The notes beneath the pieces were generated by a model. The model saw only the letters and a list, made by a program, of their open reading frames with translations. It did not search any database and was not told where the DNA came from. The translations under genes were made by a program, and so were the position numbers. DNA of 38,863 bases from Bacteroidales bacterium (GTDB taxonomy: Bacteria > Bacteroidota > Bacteroidia > Bacteroidales > JAEINX01): NCBI GenBank assembly GCA_016342645.1, contig JAEINX010000029.1, positions 1-38,863 of the forward strand, written 5' to 3'. Below, one piece after another: positions 8,605 to 17,679 of this stretch. The stretch's first letter is position 1, and every line of letters starts with the position of its first letter.

Positions 8605-10572
8605 TTATTTTCTTCCTAAATTTTTAAATCCTTTAATTATTATATTTATATCTGTAGTGAGTTTATAATCACGTGCATAAAGGATGTTAAGTTTTTCAAT
8701 GGTTTCCGGTGGAAGTTTTCTTTTAATGAAAGCATCCTTAGGATTTAACACTCCCTTTTTAATTTTTGGTAATTTGTAAATATCAAAATTTTGCAATTCA
8801 AAGAAACCAACCCATGATTTAAAGGAAAACAAGACCAGAAAAATATTTTTTATAAATCCGAAATAATTTTTTTGAAATAAAATTACTATTGGTGAAAAGC
8901 TTAGCAAAATCAGACTTGTAAAAAAGTCGAGCAATCGTTTGTTGCGAGCATTTTGATTAGTTTTGATTGAGTTTATATCGTAAGTGAAAATATCGCCTGA
9001 GGTGCTAATCGAATTACTTCCGATGAGCGATAAACTGTCTTCCGGAGCAATTTTAAAAGAAACCTCAGTTGCTGTTAACTCCGACATTTTATCAATAATT
9101 GTTTGATGAGAAACATCTTTTGAACAAAAAATTAATTCATCAATTTTATAAATTTCAATGATTTCATTAATTTGATTTATTGAGCCAATGAATTTTTCCG
9201 AATAGAATTTCTTAGTAAACGGATTTACAAAACCTACAAAACCAATATTATTATAAGTTTTTCTAAGCAAGTTTTCAACTCTTTCGGCCTCTTCATTTTC
9301 GCCAATAATAATTAATCGCCTGTTTTTATCAGAAGCAAGTTCGAAAATCTTCACATTAAAATTGTTAAAAATAAAACGTAATGCCGACATTGAAATAATA
9401 CCCCAAAAAGTACCCAAAAGAATAATAGCCCTTGAGAAGCGGTAAGATTCGGGTAAAAGACTATATGCTAAAAGTATAGCAACAGTTCCGACAATCATTC
9501 CTCTGATAATTTTATAAATTTTTACAGGCCTGTCATATCCGCCGCTAAAATAAACAGAACATAACCAGATGAGAATATAAGTTGGAATAATAATTGCAGA
9601 AAAAATTTCAGGATAATGGCCACCGCTTGTGAAGATTACATTTTTTCCCCAATAGCTTTGAATGAATAGTATTCCTAAATAAAGTAATGCTGCATCACAA
9701 AAAGGGGGAAAAGCTTTGTGAAAAAAACGACTAAAAATTGCCAGTGAGGCCCGAAAATAAATTGCAAAATGAATTAGAAAAGAAAAAAGCTTGGCATTTT
9801 TTTGCGAAAAATGTTTTTTTGCAAAAATCAACATTGCGTTATAGAACGTAAACACATAGTTTATAGAACTTTTTTTTGTGCTTTCGCCCTTATAATGAAT
9901 AATTCTGGTTTCGGGGAAATAATAATTATTATATCCGGCTTCATTTATACGATACGAAAGATCAATATCTTCGCCGTACATAAAAAATGATTCGTCAAGA
10001 AGTCCGGTTTTATTAATAGTTTCTCTTCTTAGAAGCATAAAAGCTCCCGCTAAAATATCAACTTTGTGAATTTTTTCTTTGTCGAGGTAGCTAAGATGGT
10101 ATTTACCGAATATTTTTGATTTTGGAAAGAGCCGAGCAAGTCCAAAAATCTTATAAAAAGCTACAAGAGGGGTGGGGAGTCCTCTTTTTGATTCGGGTAA
10201 AAAATTTCCTTTTCCGTCAATCATTTTAACACCCAAGCCACCTGCATCGGGATGCGAATCCATAAAATCTATGACTTTTTTGAAAGTATCATGTTCAACA
10301 ACTGTATCAGGATTAAGAAGTAGGACATATTTTCCCGTACTTAATTTTATTGCTTGATTATTGGCAGTCGAAAAACCCTTATTGTCTTTATTTGCAATAA
10401 CTTTAACACTTGGAAATTTTTCTTTAAGCATAGAAACTGATCCGTCAACAGAATTGTTGTCAACAACAAATGTTTCCATATCAATCTCATTTGCTGCCTT
10501 TAAAACAGAATGCAAGCATTGCTCGAGAAAAAATTTTACATTATAATTTACAATTATTACAGATAACTTCAT
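8605..10572 (-). CDS. Family 2 glycosyltransferase fused to a degenerate sugar-phosphate transferase
   Basis: Residues 1 to about 230 are a GT2 (GT-A) glycosyltransferase: SVIIVNYN, VVDNNS (38-40), LLLNPDT (Asp89) and GEDIDLS (201-204) are all present. After about 265 comes a membrane region with several helices, then a Rossmann-like domain (about 418-500, RRLIIIGENEEAER) as in polyisoprenyl-phosphate hexose-1-phosphate transferases of the WcaJ/WbaP type. The C-terminus begins like their catalytic domain (NKRLLDFFTSLILL, about 544) and ends like it (YARDYKLTTDINIIIKG), but the catalytic core between is replaced by about 80 unrelated residues. The second enzyme is therefore probably inactive and may act as a membrane or lipid-linked glycan scaffold. 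The likely pathway is surface polysaccharide synthesis. It is the first gene of a unit with the exonuclease. Confidence 0.85.
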   Translation of the reverse strand: MKLSVIIVNYNVKFFLEQCLHSVLKAANEIDMETFVVDNNSVDGSVSMLKEKFPSVKVIANKDNKGFSTANNQAIKLSTGKYVLLLNPDTVVEHDTFKKVIDFMDSHPDAGGLGVKMIDGKGNFLPESKRGLPTPLVAFYKIFGLARLFPKSKIFGKYHLSYLDKEKIHKVDILAGAFMLLRRETINKTGLLDESFFMYGEDIDLSYRINEAGYNNYYFPETRIIHYKGESTKKSSINYVFTFYNAMLIFAKKHFSQKNAKLFSFLIHFAIYFRASLAIFSRFFHKAFPPFCDAALLYLGILFIQSYWGKNVIFTSGGHYPEIFSAIIIPTYILIWLCSVYFSGGYDRPVKIYKIIRGMIVGTVAILLAYSLLPESYRFSRAIILLGTFWGIISMSALRFIFNNFNVKIFELASDKNRRLIIIGENEEAERVENLLRKTYNNIGFVGFVNPFTKKFYSEKFIGSINQINEIIEIYKIDELIFCSKDVSHQTIIDKMSELTATEVSFKIAPEDSLSLIGSNSISTSGDIFTYDINSIKTNQNARNKRLLDFFTSLILLSFSPIVILFQKNYFGFIKNIFLVLFSFKSWVGFFELQNFDIYKLPKIKKGVLNPKDAFIKRKLPPETIEKLNILYARDYKLTTDINIIIKGFKNLGRK

Positions 10573-10624
10573 TTATCTAAATATTTTTATTTTCAAACAA
10601 ATTGCATCCCATTATTTCAATTAG

Positions 10625-10632
10625 CAAATTTA
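10625..10632 (-). promoter_or_regulatory. Candidate -7 element for the glycosyltransferase operon
   Basis: On the - strand TAAATTTG fits TAnnTTTG, 53 nt before the ATG at 10572. No clear -33 TTTG was found at the right distance, so this is a moderate candidate. Confidence 0.4.
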
Positions 10633-10662
10633 GCATTATGATTTAAATAAAAAGATGAAAGA

Positions 10663-11910
10663 TCATCGAATTTTTGTTAGAGCATTTAGGCTGAATTTTT
10701 TCTTATCAATATTACGGTTTGTATTATAATCAATAAGTAGATTGCTGATTTTATTAAAAAGAATTTTATTGTAATTAGACGAATTAATGATGAAATTTAA
10801 CAGAGAGGCATTTTTTGCATGCTTTAGTGCTCTATTATTAAGCTTAAAATCTTTTTCAAAATTTCTATAAATTTTATTGTCATATTCTTTTAAAAATGAA
10901 TCAGAAAAATCATTGTTTTTAATAGAATTAATTGCTTGAAGGCCGGCAATGATTCCACTTTCGATAGCATTTCCGATACCTTCGCCCGAAAAAGAATTCA
11001 CGAGGCTTGCCGCATCACCGCAGACCAGAAAATTTGAACCTGAAATTTTTCTTTTTCCGATTGAAAGTGGGCAATTAAAACTTTGAATATTATTAGATAT
11101 CGAAGCATTTTTAAATCGAGGTCTTAAACTTTTGTTCTCGTCGATAAGCTCAAACAATAGTTTTTTTAAATTAATTTTTTTACCATGAATTTTTTTTAAT
11201 ATTTGATAGATTCCAACATTTGCTAAATTATTATTTAATGGAAATATCCATAAATATCCGGGTAATAATTCTTTTAAAAAATGCAATTCAATAAAACCTT
11301 TATCATTTGGAAACTCAACACCTTCAAAATATCCTCTCAAGCCAATGCCCGTATTTTTGATGTCTTTATTGAAATTTGTAAGTTTGTTCGACAACCACGA
11401 ATTTGCACCCGAAGCAAAGATTACAAGTTTTGTTTTAAAAAAATATTTTTCATCTTCAGAGCTTAGTTTCATCGAATCACTTCCTTGTTCAATTTTTGAA
11501 ATGTTAATCCCTCTGAAAAAATTAATGCAAGGATATTTGTCAATAGCATTGATTAATACATTGTCGAAATCAATTCTTTTGCATGTTATACCGGGAGGTA
11601 AAGAATTTGCCCCTATTTCTTTTGGAAATGGAACGCTCAAAACTTTATTATTCGGTGAAAAAATCTTTATTCCTTTTGATATTTTTGTTTCAGGTTGTAA
11701 AAGTATTTCATCGATAATTTTATTATCAAGATTATAAAGGAGTTGTAATGCTTTTCCACTAATTCCTCCACCACAAATTTTATCGTGAGAAATACTGTTT
11801 TTTTCTATTAAATTAACTGGAATATTATTTTTAGCAAGGCAAATTGCAGCAGAAATACCTGCAGGGCCTGCACCGATAATACAAATTTCAGTATTAAAAA
11901 CCTTAGGCAT
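10663..11910 (-). CDS. FAD-dependent oxidoreductase, geranylgeranyl reductase family
   Basis: The protein (415 aa) has an N-terminal FAD-binding GAGPAGISAA motif, then the DKICGGGISGKA segment typical of the geranylgeranyl reductase/BchP-like branch. A second FAD contact is in LVCGDAASLVNSFSGEGIG, and the helical NAIESGIIAG follows. Family members reduce double bonds of isoprenoid or lipid chains, or hydroxylate aromatic substrates; the substrate here is unknown. It is the last gene of the - strand series with cheB, cheR and the kinase, 64 nt after cheB, so membership of that operon is possible but not certain. The C-terminal 100 residues are Asn/Lys-rich and poorly conserved. Confidence 0.82.
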   Translation of the reverse strand: MPKVFNTEICIIGAGPAGISAAICLAKNNIPVNLIEKNSISHDKICGGGISGKALQLLYNLDNKIIDEILLQPETKISKGIKIFSPNNKVLSVPFPKEIGANSLPPGITCKRIDFDNVLINAIDKYPCINFFRGINISKIEQGSDSMKLSSEDEKYFFKTKLVIFASGANSWLSNKLTNFNKDIKNTGIGLRGYFEGVEFPNDKGFIELHFLKELLPGYLWIFPLNNNLANVGIYQILKKIHGKKINLKKLLFELIDENKSLRPRFKNASISNNIQSFNCPLSIGKRKISGSNFLVCGDAASLVNSFSGEGIGNAIESGIIAGLQAINSIKNNDFSDSFLKEYDNKIYRNFEKDFKLNNRALKHAKNASLLNFIINSSNYNKILFNKISNLLIDYNTNRNIDKKKFSLNALTKIR

Positions 11911-11974
11911 AAATCCAATATTTTTTTGAACAATGTTTTATAAAGCTATGATATTTTAATAATTAATATTTGAA

Positions 11975-12544
11975 TTAAAGTTCTGATAAAAATTCACCAA
12001 TTTTATTGATAGGAAGAATGTGATCAACTTTTGTGGCAGCAATAGCAAATTCGGGCATAGTCGGTGAGTGGGCTGTTTTAGGATCTTGAGCAATCGTTAA
12101 ACCTCCAAAATCCTTGATGATTTTCAATCCATTACTTCCGTCGAAATTTGCACCTGTCAAAATAATTCCAATTAAAGATGAACCATAAGCCCAAGCCGCT
12201 GTTTCAAACATAACATCAATTGAGGGCCTGGCAAAATTCACACGACTATCGGTGGATAAGGATAATGTTTTATCCTTTTCAACAAGAAGATGAAAATTTG
12301 GAGGGGCAAAATATACTTTCCCAACTTGAATCTTTTCCTTTTCATCAGCTTCCTTAACCTCTAATTTACAAAGCTTATTTAGATATTGTGTTATGTAGTT
12401 GTCGGAACTTGGGCTAACATGTTGTGTAATTAAAATCGGAAGTTCAAAGGATTTGGGTAGCACTGACAAAATTTTTCTTAAAGCATCCATTCCACCTGAA
12501 GATGAGCCAATGACAATTGCGTTATATTTATTTTCAGTTTTCAT
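11975..12544 (-). CDS. cheB: Stand-alone CheB-type protein-glutamate methylesterase
   Basis: The 189-aa protein consists of the CheB catalytic domain only, without the receiver domain of canonical CheB. The catalytic triad is visible: Ser15 in GSSSGG, His42 in TQHVSP, and Asp135 in TGANFDGSNG. The family removes methyl groups from, or deamidates, glutamyl residues on chemoreceptors. No chemoreceptor, CheA or CheW is in the window. With cheR 12 nt upstream and a hybrid kinase before that, it more likely belongs to a non-flagellar signalling set. Lacking a receiver, its activity would have to be regulated in trans. Confidence 0.93.
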   Translation of the reverse strand: MKTENKYNAIVIGSSSGGMDALRKILSVLPKSFELPILITQHVSPSSDNYITQYLNKLCKLEVKEADEKEKIQVGKVYFAPPNFHLLVEKDKTLSLSTDSRVNFARPSIDVMFETAAWAYGSSLIGIILTGANFDGSNGLKIIKDFGGLTIAQDPKTAHSPTMPEFAIAATKVDHILPINKIGEFLSEL

Positions 12545-12556
12545 AAACTTAAATAA

Positions 12557-13399
12557 TTAAACAGTGATTTTTCGAAAAATTTTTTGAGAGGCATCAAAGG
12601 TGCTAAAATTCTCAAAATTTTTTGAAAATCGAATTTCTTCTTTGGTGCCAAGTCCTAAGAATCCACCTGTTATTAAACTTTCTTCAAACAAATTAATTAC
12701 TTTGTTTTGTAAAACCCGATCGAAATATATTAAAACATTTCTACAAATAATTAAATTGACTTCGGCAAAACTACTATCGGAAACTAAATTATGATCGGCA
12801 AAAACTATGTTTTCTTTTAATGATTTATCAAAAATAACAGAATTATATTTTGCAGTATAATAATCAGAAAATGAGTCTTTTCCACCTGATTTTTGATAAT
12901 TAATTGTGTATTCTTTTATTCTATCTATTGAAAAAATTCCATCAGATGCTTTTTTTAAAACAAGCTGATTAAAATCAGTAGCATAAATTTGGGTCTTATC
13001 ATAAATACCTTCCTCTTTAAGCAAAATGGCCATTGAATAAACTTCTTCACCTGTTGAACATCCGGCATGCCATATTTTTAAATACGGATAAGTTTTCAAA
13101 ATCGGAATAACTTTTTCCCTTACCGCTTTATAGAATAAGGGATCACGAAACATTTCGGTAACATTTATTGATAAATCGGCAAGAATAAGCCTAAAGAAAT
13201 TTTTATCGTATAAAGCCATATACTGCATTTCAGAAATACTATTAACATTTTCAGTTCTGAGCCTGTGTAATAATCTCCGTTTTATGTGAGTAATACTGTA
13301 ATTTTTGAAATCGTAGCCGTATTTTAATAAAATGGCTTCAAGAAATAGTTTAATTTCTATATCAATATTTTCATCAATAATTTCCTTTTCGTTTTTCAT
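12557..13399 (-). CDS. cheR: CheR-type protein-glutamate methyltransferase
   Basis: CheR methylates glutamates of receptor-like proteins using S-adenosylmethionine. The N-terminal helical domain (about 15-75, with ITHIKRRLLHRL) is followed by the SAM-binding domain with KIWHAGCSTGEEVYS and the LIICRNVLIYF motif. The length of 280 aa is normal. It lies between the kinase (96 nt upstream) and cheB (12 nt downstream), so the three are probably one transcript. A possible target is a PAS or receiver protein, not a classic chemoreceptor, since none is encoded nearby; that is inference. Confidence 0.95.
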   Translation of the reverse strand: MKNEKEIIDENIDIEIKLFLEAILLKYGYDFKNYSITHIKRRLLHRLRTENVNSISEMQYMALYDKNFFRLILADLSINVTEMFRDPLFYKAVREKVIPILKTYPYLKIWHAGCSTGEEVYSMAILLKEEGIYDKTQIYATDFNQLVLKKASDGIFSIDRIKEYTINYQKSGGKDSFSDYYTAKYNSVIFDKSLKENIVFADHNLVSDSSFAEVNLIICRNVLIYFDRVLQNKVINLFEESLITGGFLGLGTKEEIRFSKNFENFSTFDASQKIFRKITV

Positions 13400-13495
13400 T
13401 AATTAATTATTCAGATAAATGAAATTTTTTAAAGGTTTCAATAATGGCTAAAATAATATTTTTTTTGTTAGGAAGGGCTTTTAAATCAAGTAAAT

Positions 13496-15895
13496 TTATT
13501 TCTCTAAATATTTATTAACTAAATCTAAAAGAAGTTGTTTTTTAATAGGTTTAGCAATGTAATCATCACAACCGGCTTCAAATGCTTTTTCGCTATCACC
13601 ATACATTGCAAATGCTGTTTGCGCAATAATGGGTAAATCGGGACGAAACTTTTTTATTTGTTTAGTTGCTTCGTAACCATTTATTTCAGGGAGTAAAATA
13701 TCCATAAGAACTAAGTCGATTTTAGGATTTTCTTTGCAAAAATTAATACCTTCGTTGCCGTTTTTTGCCCAAATAATTTTAATTTTGAGTTTTTTAAGTA
13801 AGGCTTCAATATATAAAAAATTTGACTCTACATCTTCGACTACGAGGATAGTTTTGTAAGAATTAGAATTTGATTTGTCAAAATGAGAGGGAGTTTGATT
13901 GCTATCTGCAATAATGTTTTTAGTGTACAAGAGTGTAAAGTAGAAAGTTGTTCCAATATTTTCTTCCGATTCAACCCACATTTTTCCTCCAAGAAGTTGA
14001 GTTAGTTTGTAAGCAACTGAAAGCCCAATGCCCGCACCTTCATATTTTCGAGTATGAGATTCATCTTCTTGACGAAAAATATCAAAAATAATATCCTGCT
14101 TATCTTTCTTGATTCCAATACCGGTATCTTTAACATAAAATTTTATTAACGGCACATTATTAATAACTTCTTCAGAATATCCACACTCAATATATCCAGT
14201 ATTTGTAAATTTAATTGCATTTTTCAATAAGTTGTTTAATATTTGATTTAGTTTTCGCTTGTCGGTATAAGCTTCTAAATCGTTCTTTAAAGATTTAAAT
14301 CGAATGTCGATATTTTGTTTATTTTCTTTATTTTGCTCGTTTATAATTATTTTCCGGATATCTTCCAAAAATTCATTTATTCTAAATTCACTCTTTTTAA
14401 TTTTTACTTCCCCACTTTCAATAAGTGAAATATCAAAAATATCCTCAACGAGGCTAAGCAAATTGGTTCCACTTTTGTTGATAGTTTTGCAAAAATCCAA
14501 AACATCCTCCATTTCCGAATTTTTATCAATAATTTCTGAAAACCCAATAATTGCATTTAGGGGAGTTCGTAATTCATGCGACATTGTTGATAAAAAAGTG
14601 GATTTCAGCCTGTCCGATTCTTTTGATTTTTCAAGTGCCGTTTTTAATTCTTCCTCGGCTTTTTTTCTATCTATTAAAGTGCTTATTTGATCAGAGACAA
14701 ATTCAAGCATTTCTACGTCCGATACTTTGTAAGCATTTTCATCCGTATAGCTCTGGACAGCAAGAACACCGGTAACTTCTCCATCTATTTTTAATGGTAC
14801 TCCAAGCCAAATTTCCGAATCAGACCCAAAGCTGTCAATTTCTCCGGCTTGCTCTAACATTTTATATTCCTTTTTTGTGGCAAGAAATGATTTCTTTGTT
14901 TTAATTACATAGTAAGTTAGGGTTTTTCCTGCCGGAAAGGATTGGAATTCATCTTTTTCATCACTCATAAAGGGAAGTGAAAGTGTGTCGGATTTCTCGT
15001 CATATAAAGCAATATAAAAGTTAGTTGTGTCGATAAGTGTTCCAAGTTGTTTTTGAATCAATCCTATTAATTCATCAAGATTATCGGTTTTGGATACAGC
15101 GCTGGAAATATTATATATTACTTTCTGAACTTGTTCTTTATTTTTATGTTCGGTAATATCTGTCAATGCCCCTAAGATTGAAATTGTTTTTCCATTTTCA
15201 ACAAGTGGTGCTTCATGAACTTCGACCCAAATTTTTTTTCCATTTTTATGTACTAATTCAAGTTCGTAGGGAGCTTGGGTTTTACCCGTTTTAATAGCTT
15301 TTTCGCAGAGTTTAAGACCTATGTCATTGACAGGATTGGTAGATGTGAGTTCAGTCCATTTAAAAGTTAATTCTTTTGGTTTATATCCTAAAACATTTTC
15401 TATATTAGGACTTAAATAAATGAATTGATGGTCAGTTGTATGAGAATAAAAAACATTTGTACTGTTCTCAAAAATATTTTTAAGTTTAATTTCGCTCTCA
15501 AGTAATTTTTTTTCAGCTTTCCTAATACGAATCATCGAAGAAACCGCAGATGTAAGTTCAAGTGAGTCTATTGGTTTTGTTAGGAAAACATCTGCTCCTG
15601 ATTTTAAACCTCTAATTTTATTTTGTTTGCCTTCTTGGGGTGCTAAAATTAAAATTATAGGAATTGTTTTTGTCGTATCTTCAGATTTTAATTTTTCACA
15701 CAATTTATATGCATCTATTTCCGGTTCAACGACATCAATGAGAATAGTGTCAGGTTGTTCCCGAATTGACATTTCCAATCCTTCAGGATATGTTTTAGCC
15801 ATTAATATTTGACTTTCAGATATTGAATCATTAATAATATTTTCAATTATTCCGTGGTTATTTTCTTGATTATAAATGACAAGTATTTTGTTCAT
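13496..15895 (-). CDS. Hybrid sensor histidine kinase: receiver, PAS, GAF, HisKA, HATPase, receiver
   Basis: The start is the ATG at 15895. A longer reading from TTG at 15937 would overlap the likely promoter, and the ATG start aligns with the paralogue at 820. Domains in order: complete receiver (1-125) with Asp54 in EQPDTILID and the TKPID loop; PAS (about 140-255); GAF (about 265-410); HisKA with His440 in TMSHELRTP; HATPase with NAIKF, DTGIGIK and GAGIGLS; and a C-terminal receiver (about 681-799) with Asp732 in LVLMDILLPE. The protein has 799 aa and no membrane segment. It heads the probable kinase-cheR-cheB unit. Two receivers suggest it can both receive and pass on phosphate. Confidence 0.93.
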   Translation of the reverse strand: MNKILVIYNQENNHGIIENIINDSISESQILMAKTYPEGLEMSIREQPDTILIDVVEPEIDAYKLCEKLKSEDTTKTIPIILILAPQEGKQNKIRGLKSGADVFLTKPIDSLELTSAVSSMIRIRKAEKKLLESEIKLKNIFENSTNVFYSHTTDHQFIYLSPNIENVLGYKPKELTFKWTELTSTNPVNDIGLKLCEKAIKTGKTQAPYELELVHKNGKKIWVEVHEAPLVENGKTISILGALTDITEHKNKEQVQKVIYNISSAVSKTDNLDELIGLIQKQLGTLIDTTNFYIALYDEKSDTLSLPFMSDEKDEFQSFPAGKTLTYYVIKTKKSFLATKKEYKMLEQAGEIDSFGSDSEIWLGVPLKIDGEVTGVLAVQSYTDENAYKVSDVEMLEFVSDQISTLIDRKKAEEELKTALEKSKESDRLKSTFLSTMSHELRTPLNAIIGFSEIIDKNSEMEDVLDFCKTINKSGTNLLSLVEDIFDISLIESGEVKIKKSEFRINEFLEDIRKIIINEQNKENKQNIDIRFKSLKNDLEAYTDKRKLNQILNNLLKNAIKFTNTGYIECGYSEEVINNVPLIKFYVKDTGIGIKKDKQDIIFDIFRQEDESHTRKYEGAGIGLSVAYKLTQLLGGKMWVESEENIGTTFYFTLLYTKNIIADSNQTPSHFDKSNSNSYKTILVVEDVESNFLYIEALLKKLKIKIIWAKNGNEGINFCKENPKIDLVLMDILLPEINGYEATKQIKKFRPDLPIIAQTAFAMYGDSEKAFEAGCDDYIAKPIKKQLLLDLVNKYLEK

Positions 15896-15934
15896 ATTAT
15901 TACTTATTGCATGCAATTTATTTTTTACAATGCC

Positions 15935-15942
15935 CAAATATA
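15935..15942 (-). promoter_or_regulatory. Candidate -7 element for the kinase-cheR-cheB unit
   Basis: On the - strand TATATTTG fits TAnnTTTG, 40 nt before the chosen ATG at 15895. It supports that start over the TTG at 15937, which lies inside this box. No good -33 element was found. Confidence 0.45.
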
Positions 15943-16059
15943 TAAATATTTCTTAAACTTAAGAATTTATGTATTCTTTTTTAATTTTTATTGCACGAAA
16001 CAAGTAAGGGATAAAATTAACAAATAATTATTAATTTCGCTGAGAATAAATATTGAGCT

Positions 16060-16809
16060 ATGAAAGTTAAAATACATATACCCAATGCCATAACTTTATT
16101 AAATTTATTAAGTGGATGTTTTTCGATTGTCTCGGCATTTGAAGGTGATCTTATTGGCGCAGCATATTTTATTTTTCTTGCAGCAATTTTAGATTTTATG
16201 GACGGAACTTTTGCACGGATACTTAACGCGAGGACAGAAATCGGGAAGCAACTTGATTCGTTAGCTGATATGGTTTCTTTCGGTTTGGCACCCGGATTTA
16301 TTCTTTTTCACCTAATTAATAATAGTTTAATTATCGGCGGAATGCAAATTACAGATAATTTTTTGCCTTTTATTGCTTTTCTAATACCGGTTTTTTCTGC
16401 TGTCAGATTGGCAAAATTTAATATTGATACAGAACAGGAAAACAGTTTTATCGGCCTTCCAACACCGGCAAACGCAATTCTGATCGCTTCTTTTCCTTTA
16501 ATTCTGTTTTACGAAAACGAAAATTCCTTTATTACTTTAAATATTCTTCAGAATTTATGGGTGCTGATTTCTGTTTCAGTTTTATTATCAGTACTTTTAA
16601 TTGCAAAACTTCCCTTGATGTCTCTGAAATTTAAAACCTTGAAGTTTTCTGATAATTTAAGCAGATATATTTTCATGATTCTGTCGATAGTATTACTGAT
16701 AGGTTTGAAGTTTCATGCAATTCCATTAGTTATTTTTCTTTATATTGCTGTTTCAGTGGGTATAAGGTATAAGGGAAATATGGAAAATAATAGAATTACA
16801 AGAAAATAA
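16060..16809 (+). CDS. pssA: CDP-diacylglycerol--serine O-phosphatidyltransferase
   Basis: PssA makes phosphatidylserine, the precursor of phosphatidylethanolamine, in the inner membrane. The complete CDP-alcohol phosphotransferase motif is present with correct spacing: Asp45, Asp48-Gly49, Ala52-Arg53, Gly62, Asp66 and Asp70. The N-terminus (IPNAITLLNLLSGC) is typical of the PssA subgroup, and about six to eight hydrophobic segments are visible. The length of 249 aa is normal. TAATTTCG at 16032-16039 is a near match to the -7 element just upstream. It is monocistronic and converges on lptB. Confidence 0.93.
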   Translation: MKVKIHIPNAITLLNLLSGCFSIVSAFEGDLIGAAYFIFLAAILDFMDGTFARILNARTEIGKQLDSLADMVSFGLAPGFILFHLINNSLIIGGMQITDNFLPFIAFLIPVFSAVRLAKFNIDTEQENSFIGLPTPANAILIASFPLILFYENENSFITLNILQNLWVLISVSVLLSVLLIAKLPLMSLKFKTLKFSDNLSRYIFMILSIVLLIGLKFHAIPLVIFLYIAVSVGIRYKGNMENNRITRK

Positions 16810-16857
16810 AGATAAGAATTAAATATTTTGTTGTTTCCTTAAGTTATTTAACTATAT

Positions 16858-16925
16858 TTTATACCTTTATTTCCCCTATACCTCTATATCCTTATCTCCT
16901 ATACCTTATTTCCCAATTCCTCTTA
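16858..16925 (-). repeat. Degenerate 7-8 bp purine-rich array after the lptB stop codon
   Basis: Read on the - strand, the sequence continues from the lptB stop (AAGGTAAG) into about eight degenerate units such as AAGGTATA, GGAGATAA and GAGGTATA. The units resemble the last bases of the gene and carry TAA or TAG. The array fills most of the space to the convergent pssA gene. Confidence 0.7.
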
Positions 16926-17648
16926 CCTTCTTAGCTCAAAATTCTGTCCAAGGTAAATTTGTCTAACATATTCATCTTCTGCCAGTTCTTCGGAACTGCC
17001 TGCTTTTAAAATCGAACCCTCAAAAAGTAAATACGATCTGTCTGTAATGTTTAGAGTTTCATGTACATTATGATCGGTAATAAGGACACCGATATTTTTT
17101 TCTTTAAGTTTTCCGACAATAGTTTGGATGTCTTCGACTGCAATTGGGTCAACACCTGCAAAAGGTTCATCAAGCAAAATAAATTTAGGGTCGAAAGCAA
17201 GCGATCGTGCAATTTCGGTACGGCGGCGTTCTCCTCCCGAAAGAGTAATTCCATGGCTCTTTCTAATTGCTCGCAAACCAAATTCATCTAATAATGATTC
17301 TAATCTTTCTTTTTGTTGTTCTTTTGAAAACTTTGTGAATTCTAAAACTGCTTTTAAATTATCTTCAACACTGAGGTTTCTAAAAACCGATGCTTCCTGA
17401 GCCAGATAACCAATACCTTTTTGTGCTCTTTTGTACATCGGATAAGTTGAAATATCCAAATCGTCGAGAAACACATAGCCGCGTAAAGGTTTTATTAAGC
17501 CTGTAATAATGTAAAAAGAGGTAGTTTTTCCTGCTCCATTTGGGCCTAACAAACCAACTATTTCACCCTGGTGGACTTCAAGCGAAACTTCATTAACTAC
17601 TGTTCGTTGTCTGTATTTTTTAACAATTTTATCTGTACGAAGAATCAT
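16923..17648 (-). CDS. lptB: LPS export ABC transporter ATP-binding protein LptB
   Basis: LptB powers extraction of lipopolysaccharide from the inner membrane with LptF, LptG and LptC. Walker A is GPNGAGKTT (about 35-43), the Q-loop lies in YLAQEASVFRNLSVEDN, the signature is LSGGERRR, and Walker B is FILLDEPFAGVDP followed by the switch His in ITDHNV. The YLAQEASVFRNL segment and the C-terminal YVRQIYLGQNFELRR identify the LptB branch among ABC ATPases. The length is 241 aa. LptF, LptG, LptC and LptA are not in the window. KpsF/KdsD, used for Kdo synthesis, lies 4 kb away on the same strand. Confidence 0.95.
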   Translation of the reverse strand: MILRTDKIVKKYRQRTVVNEVSLEVHQGEIVGLLGPNGAGKTTSFYIITGLIKPLRGYVFLDDLDISTYPMYKRAQKGIGYLAQEASVFRNLSVEDNLKAVLEFTKFSKEQQKERLESLLDEFGLRAIRKSHGITLSGGERRRTEIARSLAFDPKFILLDEPFAGVDPIAVEDIQTIVGKLKEKNIGVLITDHNVHETLNITDRSYLLFEGSILKAGSSEELAEDEYVRQIYLGQNFELRR

Positions 17649-17679
17649 ATTTAAAAATGGATTTATTGCAAAATTATAA

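Noticed and set aside
15895..15937. Longer N-terminus for the second hybrid kinase starting at TTG 15937
   Set aside because: The TTG lies inside a TAnnTTTG box, and the ATG at 15895 aligns with the start of the paralogue.
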